This document shows, piece by piece, positions 27,101 through 40,000 of a stretch of 64,000 nucleotides of DNA. Made by a program: the position numbers and the translations under genes. The stretch's first letter is position 1. Each line of letters begins with the position of its first letter. A model generated the notes under the pieces. That model made no database searches. It had not been told where the DNA came from and worked only from the letters and a program-made list of their open reading frames with translations. Source of the stretch: Pholis gunnellus (Eukaryota > Chordata > Actinopteri > Perciformes > Pholidae); assembly GCA_910591455.2 (NCBI GenBank), contig OU342814.1, forward strand, positions 19,586,768-19,650,767, given 5' to 3'.

Positions 27101-30100
27101 ACTTCTATTTTTTACCCGAACCTTTCAAACTGTTGATGAAAAACACGGAAGTGAGCAACATGGTTTAGCTTGCTGCATCACACAGTTGACTCACAGTTTC
27201 TAAATAGCTTTCCTCTTGCTGCCATCTAAAAAAAAAATGATTTTCATCTTTTATTCAGCAAGGTTCACTTTCCATAACTGCAAATTCAAGATGCATCTGG
27301 GAAAACAGATTCTCAAGAAGATTTACATAACGTCAGTAATTAATATTTTGGTACCTTTCAGCATCATATGCCGACTGCTGCAATCAAAATAACCAGCGTT
27401 CACTAATCAGTTTAAACGGTTACCCTTTAAGTGCTGAAGCCTTCAGGTTGTACAAGCTGCTCTACAGAATGCGTAGGTGATTTGGTAAAAGCAGAATGTC
27501 CTTTACATTAATGTGTAGATGTTAAATGGATTAGCATTCATAGCCTTGGCCTGGGTGACAAAGTGTTGTTCATTAAAGTGTGTTGTTGTCACTGAAGGTG
27601 TGAACATTGCTGTGAAGATACAGCCAACAACACTGTGAGCAAGGGTGTCAAACGCACATGAATGGGACGGCAACACAACCACGACCCTCTTAAACGTGGG
27701 ATTTGATATTTTCATACAAGTTTAAAACTTGTGTTCATGATGCATATTGCATAAGAAAACAGTGTTATGCTTGTATACTTGGGATATTGGTGCATCACCA
27801 GGTGATTTTATGCTCTCAGTCAACAAAACAACAAGATATCAAACAACTATCAACTCCAGATTAGGACTACCTTTGAATATAAAGTAAAAACGTCATTGTT
27901 TGATTAGGCATATAGGTTAATTTAAACATATAAAGTCAAGTAATTAGAAATGGTCAAAGTATATTAATCCCTTACATTTTAATCCAATTTTAAATCCAAG
28001 ACTGGATTAAATACAACTGTATTCAGTTATCTTGCATCAATTAAATGAAATGTTTGATAAGTAATCCCTAATTCTGCAGTAATCAACATAATATTAATAT
28101 ATTACAGTTTCTAATACATAGATAAACAACTTGGATAAAGCAAAAAATGGATCAAACTGCTGAAAATGAAATAGGAAAGAGAAAAGTTTTCCACTGTAAA
28201 ACAAATAATTGAACTACTTTTCTTTGTTGGACTAAAACTGCAGCTTGCTCAAAATCATAAATTTGACCGAAAATGTATGAAAGGATAACAGCAAAACTAT
28301 TAACACATGAACTGGCTGGAAGTCAATAAACTATTCAACCCTGACAAAAATGAACATCATAGTATATTTAGTTGGCTCATACAAGGAAGCAATAGCTACT
28401 GAGAGAAAATATTATATATAAACGTTTACACCATATGAAATGAAGATTGCAACATTTATCAAGCGATCACTTAAACGCTGCTACACTCAGCAAAGATCAT
28501 CTCAACTACGATGATCAAGCATAACACAGTCTCCTTTATTCGTCCTTTTATTTTATCTTTATATTATCATTTCATCAAGCTCGTTTGCCATGCATGAAAT
28601 TGGCTCGATGACTTGTATTGCAGTTTTTATTAAATTAACGTTATCAGTAGTAAACTTATGAATAGAGCCAGTATGAATAATCAACACACGGTGTTTTCAT
28701 GCTTAAGAAAAATCAGCACGTCTCAAGCACACCGCCACTTTGGATTATGTGGAAATAGGGCAGATTAATGTTTACGAGATGAGCAACAAGCAGCCAACAC
28801 TGACCTTACAATGATGATGATATCTAATAGTACAGGTTCTGACTATGTGGCTGTATATGAAACCTTTGAGTGGAGTACAATATCTGCAATCTAGAGGACA
28901 AAATGAAAGAGCAGCAGGAAAACATTGAGTGGTTTATAGAACGTATCTGCTTTTTCTCAGAGATGGCTTGTTTTTCATGTTTGGCTATTTACCTTTCTAA
29001 ATAAATATAATTAACAAAAAGAAACGATGAGTAGAAATTATAGTTTAAAATTTGCTTTTGTAAAATCTTGTACTTTACGTCTGTATTTTTCTGAAGATGC
29101 TGGCCAAAGAGAGAAAAAGTAAAATAGTGAGTGATTTGTGAAACAGGAGTTGTAGAAGCTGCAACCAGCATTAACCTTTGCAGACAGTGACAGAGGAACA
29201 GTGATGTGACGGGTGTACCCGACCTTGTTTAATGTCCTCTAGGGGGAGTGAGTGTAAGTGTGTGTGTGCTTGTGCTATCTCTAAAGTGTTTCTCCTTGTT
29301 ATTGGTATTTATGATTAATGAGATTGTTTTCCCTCATGGGACATGCATGGGAGTGTTTTAACTAACTACACTGTATGCTTTATAACTTGTGGTGCAATGT
29401 GAGCACTAAAATATTTTTTCCCTAACAATATTCTTTCAAAACTACAGACGCATGCATATGAAGCAAAAATATGGCCTTGAATCATATAAAACATCGTTTC
29501 TTATTTAGACGCTTGAGAGCTTTCATTTTACAATGAAATTGATTTTCTTTCCACACTTATTGAGGTTGGCAGATACTGTAAAATATTCAGAAGGGAAGAA
29601 AGTTCTGCGAACTGTATGATGTATCATCACTCAGTGTTCATTTCTCATGAAATAATTCAACAAAACTAGAACTATATTACCATCAGAAAATATTCTGTTG
29701 TACAAATATTCACAAATTGAATGGCTAACTTTTTATACTGTATATGTATTTACAAGTTGTGTGGTGGACATTAAAGTTCTGAAAAATGTATCATGCAAAT
29801 GACGTGCAATGATTTTCTTTATATTTGAAAAAATGTCCCTTATTTATATTAATATGTAGTGTCTTGTATATGTAAATACATCATGTGTCACATGCCTTTG
29901 GAGGCCAAATACGACAAAGCCTACCTCCCTTACATTAGTAGGAAAAACAAATGAACATAAGTGCAGCTACTTTCACATTTCTACAGTCTGTCTCACAGTC
30001 TGCTCCTGTCCACAGAAGCACTTTGCTCTGATCTGGGATCAGTTTAATGTGACTTAAAGAACATCCATAGTATCGACTAGTTCACAGGATGTTACTGCAT

Positions 30101-31057
30101 TTCCAAATGGCACAGGTGGGACTGGCTTGTTGACCTTGTACTATAGTCACACATTGCCTACCAGTATACAAACTGCATTTGTTGAGTGTTGAATGATCAA
30201 TGTCCACATTACGACAATATGTATACTATAGATATTTCTTTGCCAGATTCATAACAAGGACTTTGCAATCACAGAGTTTGCACACAATTTTTGACAATGC
30301 CATTATATACTTTTTAATACTTTAATATTTCATTTGGGTATGTTTGGATGGGAAACATTCTGAGTTTGCCATGTCCTGGTGTAACAGCAACAACACCCAT
30401 TACAACTGCTGTTTCATTCTCAAAAGTAACTGTTGAGACAATCCTGCACTGCCGGTGCTGGATTGATAGTAGCAGAGGGAAAGGTTTCACAGGGACATTT
30501 TCAAAATTAACAAAATGAACTACCATCGCCGAAAATAAGTGAAGAAGCCCATCTCCGAGTCTCATGTTGTGCAGTTGTTTTCTAGTTATCTAGGGAGGAT
30601 GTGTTTTTAGGAAACCTAGAGGGTTACATTGTGTACAAATACAGGATCTTACAGTGGGATGATTTCAAGTGCACCATCTTTTGTAGTTGGACACAGATCG
30701 TGGGAAATGTATCCACGAAGGGCAAAAGACATGAATGTTCAATCAATTCGTAATTGCTAATTAATAAATTTCAATTACCTCTAACTTTGGATATGAATAA
30801 AAGTGTAAACCTAGTGAACAAGCTGCTTTTGTTTGATTGGCTCTTACCTTCTCCATCTCTCCGCTCTTCCTCTTGCGTGCCGAGCGCGTGATTTTGACGG
30901 TGACGGCGTTCTCCTCTCCCTGGCGTCGTAAAGCCATGCGGTTTGGCTGCAGAGGGCTGAAGGAGATCTCCAGCTCCGGCCGGGGGAAGCGGCTCACCCT
31001 GCCGTTCTCTGTGGAAATCTCAGAGGAGTCTAGCACTGACAGACAGCCAGCTGAGCT
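13055..31057 (-). CDS. kif20b: KIF20B tail (coding exons 28-32)
   Basis: Exons: 30848-31057, 16333-16407, 15930-16047, 14063-14208, 13055-13135. The first has 'EISTENGRVSRFPRPELEI' and 'FSPLQPNRMAL', then a basic ARKRKSGEMEK nuclear-localisation-like patch. The second is only 25 codons, and its frame is set by phase and by 'ENRRNTRTKMTPKL', which matches the human ENKKNATPRTNLKF region and has Thr-Pro sites suited to mitotic kinases. The third has 'KEGTLQKIGDFLQSSP'. The fourth has 'KKKLYRPEISSPMDM'. The fifth ends 'ESDHQVLKRRLRSRMVK' and TAA at 13,055-13,057. The 14.4 kb intron between the first two holds most of the gene's length. Confidence 0.9.
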
Positions 31058-34000
31058 CTGTGGGACCGCACATGATTTTTAGATTAAAGGTCATTTCCTG
31101 GTTACTCAAGAGAAAAGATGTGTCTAGGTCTGAGAATACAGGGTTGTCTGTGTGCTACGACAAGGTGTCGAGGTGAGCCACCACAAAAGCCAAAGTATCC
31201 ACACCTGTGGACTGTTGCTGAGCAAGACGGCATCCGAAAAGGTTCGGGCTGTCGAATGTTGACACTCATCACTAGCAACCTCTAAAATGCTTATGTACCT
31301 GTGTGTCTTGTAAATGTAAAATAAAAAAACTGATTCATTAAAAAAAAATACAAAACATACAGATGCCTCAAAAGAATAAGTGAATTAGAAATCATATTCT
31401 GTTGTAAATGATTCAGGTGAGTATTATGATGAGGTAACTGGCCACGTTATTCTTTTTCTGTCCTGAGTTAATGTCTAGTCAGCTGCTCCAAGTATCTCCA
31501 AACAAGTGATCTGTAGACTGAGATAATGTGCAGACCAAAATGTGAGCAGTCTGAGCACTCAGACAACCTTATGTCAACTATCTGAAGAATGACTTTTAAT
31601 AGGATGTTTGTTTTTTTTCCTCCTTTCCAAGTGTTTGGCAATGTTGAAGAAATAAATTACAATAAAGATGATCGTGTCCTGAATATTCAGTAAAATATGC
31701 GATCGGCTTTTATGCCTTTCTAGTCGCCAATCTTTGAAAATATTACATTGTAATCAATCTGTCTTTAAATTGACAGGAGGAGCTGTGACGATGGCAGCAT
31801 AAACGTTATATTTGCTCCCTGTTGTGCTGATCCGAGATCCGATCCGTGACTTCCATATTCATATCATCTCATGGGCGTACCTGACTGCTGACTGACACTC
31901 TGGCATCCCTCCTTCCTCCTGATTTCCTGTTAATGGTTTCACACTGGGGTTTTCCAACCAACGTCGCATGGCTCACATTGCTTTTAATCTGTCACAGGCA
32001 GAATAAGAAATTGAAAATCACATGAATCATGATTACAAGAATAACATCCAAAACATGTTAATACATTCAATGCATTAAGTAATGCTCTTTTACCTACATC
32101 TATATATGCCAGGTGACAAAGCTATACAAAAACATAGAACACAATCTGATGTATCTTAAAGTGCCTCCTCTGTTTCTGGAGCTGAAGGTCTCTCACGTAC
32201 AGATCCTCTTAAATCCACCAGACAGTCTGTCAAACAAGTTTAATACTAGCAATTTCAACAAAGTGAAAGATGACAAATCCTTGCTGTACCGTAATGAACC
32301 ATGATGCCGGAGTGTTTTGAGAAGCTTGCTCAGTTTTGATAAGATTCCTATACAGTTGTGCTTCATGTAAAAAATAAAGATCATTCTGATAAGCTAGAAT
32401 TGGATCTCTCTCTGCGGACTCTTTTAAACTTGCAACATTTTGATCCACCTTGAAAACGCAGTAAGAGGCATAAATTCAAAAGGACCACCTTTCAAGCAAG
32501 CCTGGGTGCTTAAATGATGTTATACTAATTCGTATTCCTGTAAGACCGACCTGTGTGACTGCATCCTCCTGTTCGCCATTTAAGGCCTTGAGCTGTTCCT
32601 TCAGTCGTGAGATGTCTGCCTCCCTTTCAGACAGAGCAGCCTGCAGCTCTGCCACACAGACGGCATCACCACCACCACTCTGTAACAGGAAGATCACGGA
32701 CACTGAGGATGCTTTTCAACCAACATGTTATCCAGAGCAACAATGAATGCAATAGATTAAAACAGCTAGAATGGAAACTTTACAAGCAAACAATAATGAG
32801 TCATTTCAAAGGATTCTTTTGGACTAGGCACTACAGAACTTAAATATCAGTTAGAATCCACTAAACTAAAAGTAATTTTCATCAAAAAATGTCAACAGTA
32901 TTAAAACAATTGCAGATTTAAAATATGTATGCAAAAATATCATTTGATTTCACAACTTTTTCACCAAATATGACCTTAAGGACAAGTTGCTACTTTCTAA
33001 TCATATTGTACACAAACAAAATAATATATTGCTTTCCTACACAAAGATGAGGTTGCCATTTACGATCGGAGATTCAGTTCAGACAGTTCATATTCAGGGA
33101 AAACCAAAAATAAGGCAACTGAACATTTTGAGCGAGCATGGAACCATGGAAACCTTAATAGGCATGACCAATATCCACCAGACCACACAGTCAGTGGAAC
33201 ACTCTGGCAAGACTGAGCTGTATGTGAAACAAATGACGGAACTGCTTCTAATGCACCACGACTCCGAACTCTCCTCTCTCCCTAAAAACATCATGAAATG
33301 CAGAAGTGTTGACAGAAAGATCCTGGAGCAAAATATAGTGTTGGCACAGAGCGACGTATAGCTAGCATCAACGAGAATAAAACAAGACACATCTTTAAAT
33401 GCAAGAACAAAATGACAACTCTGCTTCATTCGGCATGAAACTTCAAACGGTTTCCAAAAGTGTCTGAGCAGTAATGTTATGTGATGCTGGGATAATACAG
33501 CGGTACTAATCTAACGCAAGCCAATACAAGTCATGCAGTCAATTCCATTTTATGGAGCTTATCAGTTAAATCAACTCAATGGTAATTTTTGATGCCATAA
33601 GTACTAGAACTTTGCATTAACCCACTCATTTAATAACTTGCTAACATTTTCAATATTAAGTCCAAAAAGTAATTTTTTCAGTAATTTACTTTGCTGATTA
33701 TAAACCTATTTTTTGACAAAAACGTTCAGTGAATTTATGTCTCAATACTAATAGTTGCGTAAACATTTGGCCTCGGACGGGTCCAGAGAATGGACCAGTG
33801 GCACAATCCTGAAGCAGCCTTAAGATGGACTCCAACTGGAAAGAGGAAACAAGAGAGGCCAAAAACCACCAGGCGGAGAACTCTGACCTCGGAACTGAAA
33901 TGGGCTGAGCTAACTTTGGGACGAGCACAACATGCTGCACAGGATAGGACCAGATGGAAGCAGATAGTCGCAGCAATATGTTCCACAAGCAACGAAGAGG

Positions 34001-37000
34001 ATTACGGATGTAGTTAAGATTCATTCACCAACACAAACAAGACAGTGTCATCTTATGATAAAGACGAGATGCGATTAGGGACTCAACAAATACTGAAGTC
34101 AACACTTCAATAACCCGTGTATGATTAGCACTGCAGTTTGGATGTTTCACTGCCGAATGTATCGATTCACTTCAAATTATTTGTGTTTTTTCGGATACAA
34201 TGACGCCTTGTATAAAATTAGCTGCAATTTCTCAACCACATTTTTAAATCAATATAGCTATACGAGAGATGGAGGCGAGCATCAAAGTCATTTAATTAAT
34301 GGTTACAGCCTGCTCTGTGGTTATCCTGGGGAAGCTGTCTGGTCACCGTGAAAAATCTAATAAAAGCTCAGTGAGGACAGAATGTGAGAGAGCAAAGTGC
34401 CATGCACTGAAATGTCATGTGTGTGGAACAGAGATACGGCTCCAAGTTCACAATGCTACAAAACCACCTGCAATTCACCAGAGAGGAAAGGAAAGAAGGA
34501 AGGAACTACCAGTGTTAAGAAAGCTTAACAGGCTACTCAAAAGTGTGACAAAACTGGAAGAATCTCTTCCGCCAAGTGAACTCCTCTGTTGTGCAACATT
34601 ACAGGAACCAATTAGCAGAGAGGGTTATTATTTATCTTCGTTAGTGGAATTATGTTACAAACTGGGTTCCAAAGCTGCCCTTGCCTTCCTTTCGGTAAAG
34701 TTGCTGGCTGAGAGATGCTTTCCCTGCACCACAGTCGGGTCTGCTCTCTGAGTAAATCCCATCCAACGGGTAAACCAACACGGATTAGAACACGGTTGAT
34801 GTGGCTCAAACTTTCAGTGAAGTTTCACCTCTCTAAAAAACAATCAATGATCTCACAGCAGCTGTTTTGTCTTGACAGATGATGGGAACAAATTGCTCTG
34901 ACATTATTGATTGGAGTGTGTACAGAGGTGAAACACACTACTGGGATGTCTCATATACAGGAGAATAGCTACTATCTTATTTTTTTTTTTACTGAAGGTT
35001 GATTTACCCATTAAAATCCTCAGGACTTTATAGAGAAGAGGGATGCTATCTGAATAAGAGATGTGATACACTAATACCCCTCATCTCTATGCCCCCTCTA
35101 ACTGAAGCAGATTTAGCATTATTAGATGCTCTGACAGTTTACATCTTCAGTGTGTGGTCCCTGTAGTATGTGTAATCATCTTTATGTTACACTGACCTCT
35201 TGTGGTGGCTGTGTGGCATTTTGGTGGAGCTGTTGGATGAGTCTGTCTTTCTCTGCTTGGCTGGAGAGAAGCTTCTGTAGCTGGACCTCCAAAGCTGCTA
35301 CCAGAGTGTCTCTCTCCTTCCTCCACTTCTCCATGATCTGCTCCTTCTCAGCCAGCTGGGACGACAAGGACTCCTGACAAAGAGGGAAATGTACATATAA
35401 AATATGTGTGTGTGGGGGGGGGAAACAATACTGGTTATGTACAGTATGTATACGAGTGAAGAAATCAAGATCTTATGTATTTATATATTAATATTAGAAC
35501 ACCACCAACTGTGCTTTGAGATTGATTCTAACATGTTGACATGTCTGCATGTTACAGCTAGTGTTTCATATCATCCTTTTCCTACCAACTGGCTCTGCTG
35601 TCGAGTGTAGCGCTCTCTGTCGTCTGCAAACTTCCTCATTTCCTGGTTCCTCTTGGCCTCCGCCTCTTTAGCTTGGCCAATCAGGGACAGCTTCTCCTCC
35701 AGCCACTTTTTGCGCTCGGCCTGGTGTTTCTCTGCACACAGCTGTACACAAAGTGGTTATTCTTTTTATTTCTAAAGATGATGTCAGTTTAAGTATCTGG
35801 AACACATTGGAACACGTGAAATCCCTGATAAAAATGCATTTACCAACAAAAAGGTTGGTGCCCACTACAACTGTCTACATCAAGATGAGCTACCCTGATC
35901 TGACCTTCCTAGTTCTTATAAAGGACCTCAGCACACACATGTGATCAGGGTGAGTTGTCTGTTTACTGTAATTCCTTGTTATAACAAAGTGTTTTGTTGT
36001 TGTTGGAAGATCTGGTCTGATTTAAGTTCTGTAAGGTATAAATGCAAAACAGGGATGTATAAATACTGTTTTTTAGAATCTCTTAAATATTCGTCATCTA
36101 TCAAATTGTTAACAAGGATTAACTAATTATCTATAATAACCAATATTCCTATTGGAATGTGAACCTTTTTAATGTTTACTCAGAGAGCACACATTTCTGG
36201 TCCCAGCATCTAAATCCACATTTGAAAATAACGTCCCTTCATTACCTTCAAGCTTTCCTGAGCCTGGGCAGTTTCTTGTTTGGCCAGTTTGAGGTCATCC
36301 GATTGGCTGTCCACGTGAAGGTGAGTGTCGTTTCCACGCCGGTCCTGCTGCAACAGCATCCCCTTCAATTTCTCCACCTCTGTAATGGTTCAAACCAGAG
36401 AGCAAGACACGACACAACATTAATATTTGCATAGCATTCAAAGAAACTAAGCATTTTTATTATTAATTTATATAACTTCCAAATATATCATTTTTTTTAC
36501 ACCTGCTTAGAATACAGAGTTATTATCTTTGTCTAGTGACAGACTTCGAGGACTTCCATTTCTATACTTAGAAATCCTTAAAGTAGTCCAGCCTCCAAAA
36601 TAGAAAGAATAAACCTGTGTGGTGGAGGAGAGAGTCCACCAATACTTATGGCAGTTGGTCTGGTTTTATGAGCCTGTGACCACATAAAGCTTTTTTATTG
36701 CTTCTGCTGTCATGTGTGCTATACTTCACAGTCTGCATCCTCTGTTTCTGACCTCATAGTGACTTAACACTGACTGACTCACTGAACTGACTTTGGTATC
36801 CAATTTAAATGTGTTATTACTGTGAGGAAATACAAATTTACTCCAGTCTCAGTGTCCAGTCAGTTTCATTTAATGTCGTTTATGAACATTCTGGTTTCTC
36901 TGCAGCTTTCAAGCATAAGAGGATTAGACTAAGCGGCCCGTGGGCCAAACCCCTTTCAGAACAATAAAATCCACATTCTTTTCGCTAGGTCGGATTTCTG

Positions 37001-40000
37001 TTCATGTTCTTTTTTTGATTTTTTTTCAAATTCTTACCGCGAGAGAGTTCCTGAATGAGGTTAAGTTTCTCCTCCAAGACCTGCTCCATCTGGTCCTGCG
37101 TCTCCTCCTGCTCCGTCAGAGCTAAGCGCATGTCCTCCATCACACGCTCCTTGGCTTCAAGGTCTACAAAGCAACAGAAACACACACGGATACAGGTTTA
37201 CACGCAGAACGCCATAATCAACCAACACCAGGCCAGAGCGATATACAGTATGTTGATCCCTGAGGTACTCTTCTTTGTATTGCCCTTCCACAAACAGGTC
37301 AAAGTTCAGCCAGAGTTTTAGGACCTTACAACAGGGAGATTCACTGTGGGCCCATACTTAAATATGTCATCTTCAGCACTGGGAAATTTGGGGGAATTTT
37401 TACTGTTTTTTTAAAATGTTTAAGACAAAATGATTCATCTGATAAAAAATAACAGATAGATCAATATTGACAATAATCATCTTTTGCAGCCCTTTATGAG
37501 AGTGACCACAGTGAAGGGCGACTGGATGAGTGGAGAGCAGGGCCTTCAATCAGAGGATCGGCAGTTCGATCCCTGGCTCCGCTAGTCGCATGTCGATGTG
37601 TCCTTGAGCAAGACACTTAACCCCAAAATTGCACCCGTAGCAGTGCCTACGGTGTAGAAATGTGATAGAATCTGAATTGTAAGTCGTTTTGGATAAAAGC
37701 GTCTGCTAAATGACTGATTTAAACGGCAGATCACTTTCAAATGATCTCAAAAGCAAATACAAAGACACACATCGTTTACCTTTACAGGTCTTCTGGGAGA
37801 GCGTCTGGTCAGACTTGGTGTCAGATGATTGTTCCTAGAGGAGGGAAGGAGAAACGCGGCGAACATGAAGATGGACAATGAATACACCAGTATGGAGGAT
37901 ACATAGTTATAGCCTTCAGATTATTTTACCACTTTGAGTTGCTGAATGGTTCTGTCTCTGTTGGCAACGTCGGACTGAAGCTGCTTCTTGGCTTTCTCCG
38001 TGTCAGACAGCTTCTGCCTCGAAAGCTTTTCCTCTTCTCTCATGGCAGAGATCTTCAGATAAAAACAAAACGTTATAGAAAAAAGTAATATAAACTATCT
38101 GCTGTTCATATCAGCGTCCAATCAGTATCCAGCTATCCAGTGTTTGTTTTCACGTTCCCCTTAATTACATTTTTCTTGATCACTGTTCATCTTTTCAAGA
38201 ATGGATGAAAATATTAAAAACAGAAAATCGGACAAATAAGTATGTTAACGAGGAATATGTGCGAGTCCTCCGTAGAGGCTCTTGTCTTCGCTATCCTATC
38301 TTTACACACTGGATCTCTTTTTGTCACAGAAGCTGGTCCCTCTAAAGCATTAATTACATTTATAAATGTATTCAAATGCCCACTATTGGCCAATGACTTA
38401 CTGACCTTGTCTGACAGACATTTTGGGGGGTTTTAAGTAGTGAGGCACAGAGACATAAAAGAATGCTGTGTACCTCCTTCTGGACCTGCTGGATCTGCTT
38501 CTTGTAGTCGGCTAGCTTCTCACGGAGGTCTGAAGTGTCGTCCTCCTTCCTCTGGAGGTCGAGGCTGAGGCTCTTCACTTTGTCCGAGTCCTGCTTGGCG
38601 TTTTCTTTTAGTCTGGGAGAGTGAGACAAGAACACAATGAGCTGCAACAGATTCTTTAAACAAGACAGGACAGTACATTGTGGTCCAGAGCAACACCATC
38701 GCTTTTTAATACAGCGGGGGGACAGATGGTTTAATGCAGCTCTCCCTGGACCCAATGTACTAGTGGAGAGATGGCAGGCAAGGTAATAAGGAGAACATGT
38801 ATTTACAGTGACAGAATAATACGGTTTAGAACGGAGCCACAACAAAAGGTAATATACTAGTTTTCTCTGCAGCTCAGGGGGAATATTCTTAGACAGTGAG
38901 GATAGTAAACAACTCCAGGAAAAAATACTCTAGTTCAGAGAGACTGCTTTCTGATCGGCATATTACATTTAGATATTGAACAGATTATTATTCTACAAAG
39001 CTAGCATTGCAGCAATAATTGCTAATTGAAGAGCAACACTATTTCTTAGTCACGGTCTTTGCTATTCTCAACTTTACTGGACATCTTGAAGATGATTTTG
39101 ATGCCAAATATTAAAAATATGATGAGTAACCGTTTCAATTACTTTTGAACAGAGACCTGTGACAAAGAGACCTGTGACTGACTGGAAAGGAGAGACAAAA
39201 AACTATATATATATATATATTTACTTTTTGGACTGTTGTAATAAACACATATTTGGTTAATGAGTCTCATCTCCCTACTCTGTTTCAAAGTAGTATTATC
39301 CTACTTTATTTCTTCATTCATTACAGTAATAGTCTCATCTCTGGGCCGGCCTCAAACACGAAACCCGATATAGGGTTTGAACATGCATCAGAATGCTGCA
39401 AGCACATGGATGTTGAGATTTGATTAGATATGAACTGGAAGCATAACCCAAAAGTTCATTATCTGGAAAGTCGTGTATGGGACAGAACTCTTACAGAGCT
39501 GAGTAGTAGAAGAAACGCCGGTACCTTCAGTACCGTCAGTACCTTTAAAGTCAAATTTAAGTTTTAAGACATCTCTGAACAATTATGAACATGTTCTAAT
39601 CTTTGGAGAATATAATTTCCCGCCGTGATATGCAGAGGAACTGATCGCTTACCTGTTGATCTCCTCGGCCTTCTTCTCCAGCTCTGCGTCCTTCTGAGCG
39701 ATGGCCTCATGCGCCACAGCCAGCAGCTCCCGGCGCCTTTCCACCTCCCGGCGCCGAGCCTCCTGGACTGCCTGGCTCTCCTGCTCCTCCCGCTGCTCCT
39801 GTGCCTCCTGCAGGCTCTTCTGCAGGAGTTTTACCGTTGCCTCTTTTTCCAGCAGCTTTTTCTGCAGCTCTGCAGACACTTGCGCCGCCTCTGCTAGCTT
39901 CTCCTCCATCTGTTTGTGGTTTTCTTTTAGCATGCTTTCGAATTCTGACGAGGCCTGCGGAACTTCAGTTTTGTTGAAAACCTTTGGCTTCAGGGATGCA

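Larger units (their letters stand above)
16408..30847 (-). other. kif20b: Large kif20b intron (14.4 kb)
   Basis: No exon consistent with KIF20B is missing between the flanking exons, since phases and the alignment to the vertebrate tail are continuous. The intron holds simple repeats (GA-rich at 17,909-17,999, AC at 18,171-18,197, a 23-base C run at 24,368-24,390), pyrimidine-rich DNA on the plus strand at 24,310-24,720, and long AT-rich tracts. Open frames of up to 158 codons occur but are low-complexity or unsupported. A minus-strand frame at 30314-30565 (83 codons) and a plus-strand frame at 25925-26332 (135 codons) have mixed composition but no recognisable motif. I cannot exclude a nested small gene or RNA. 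Confidence 0.6.
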
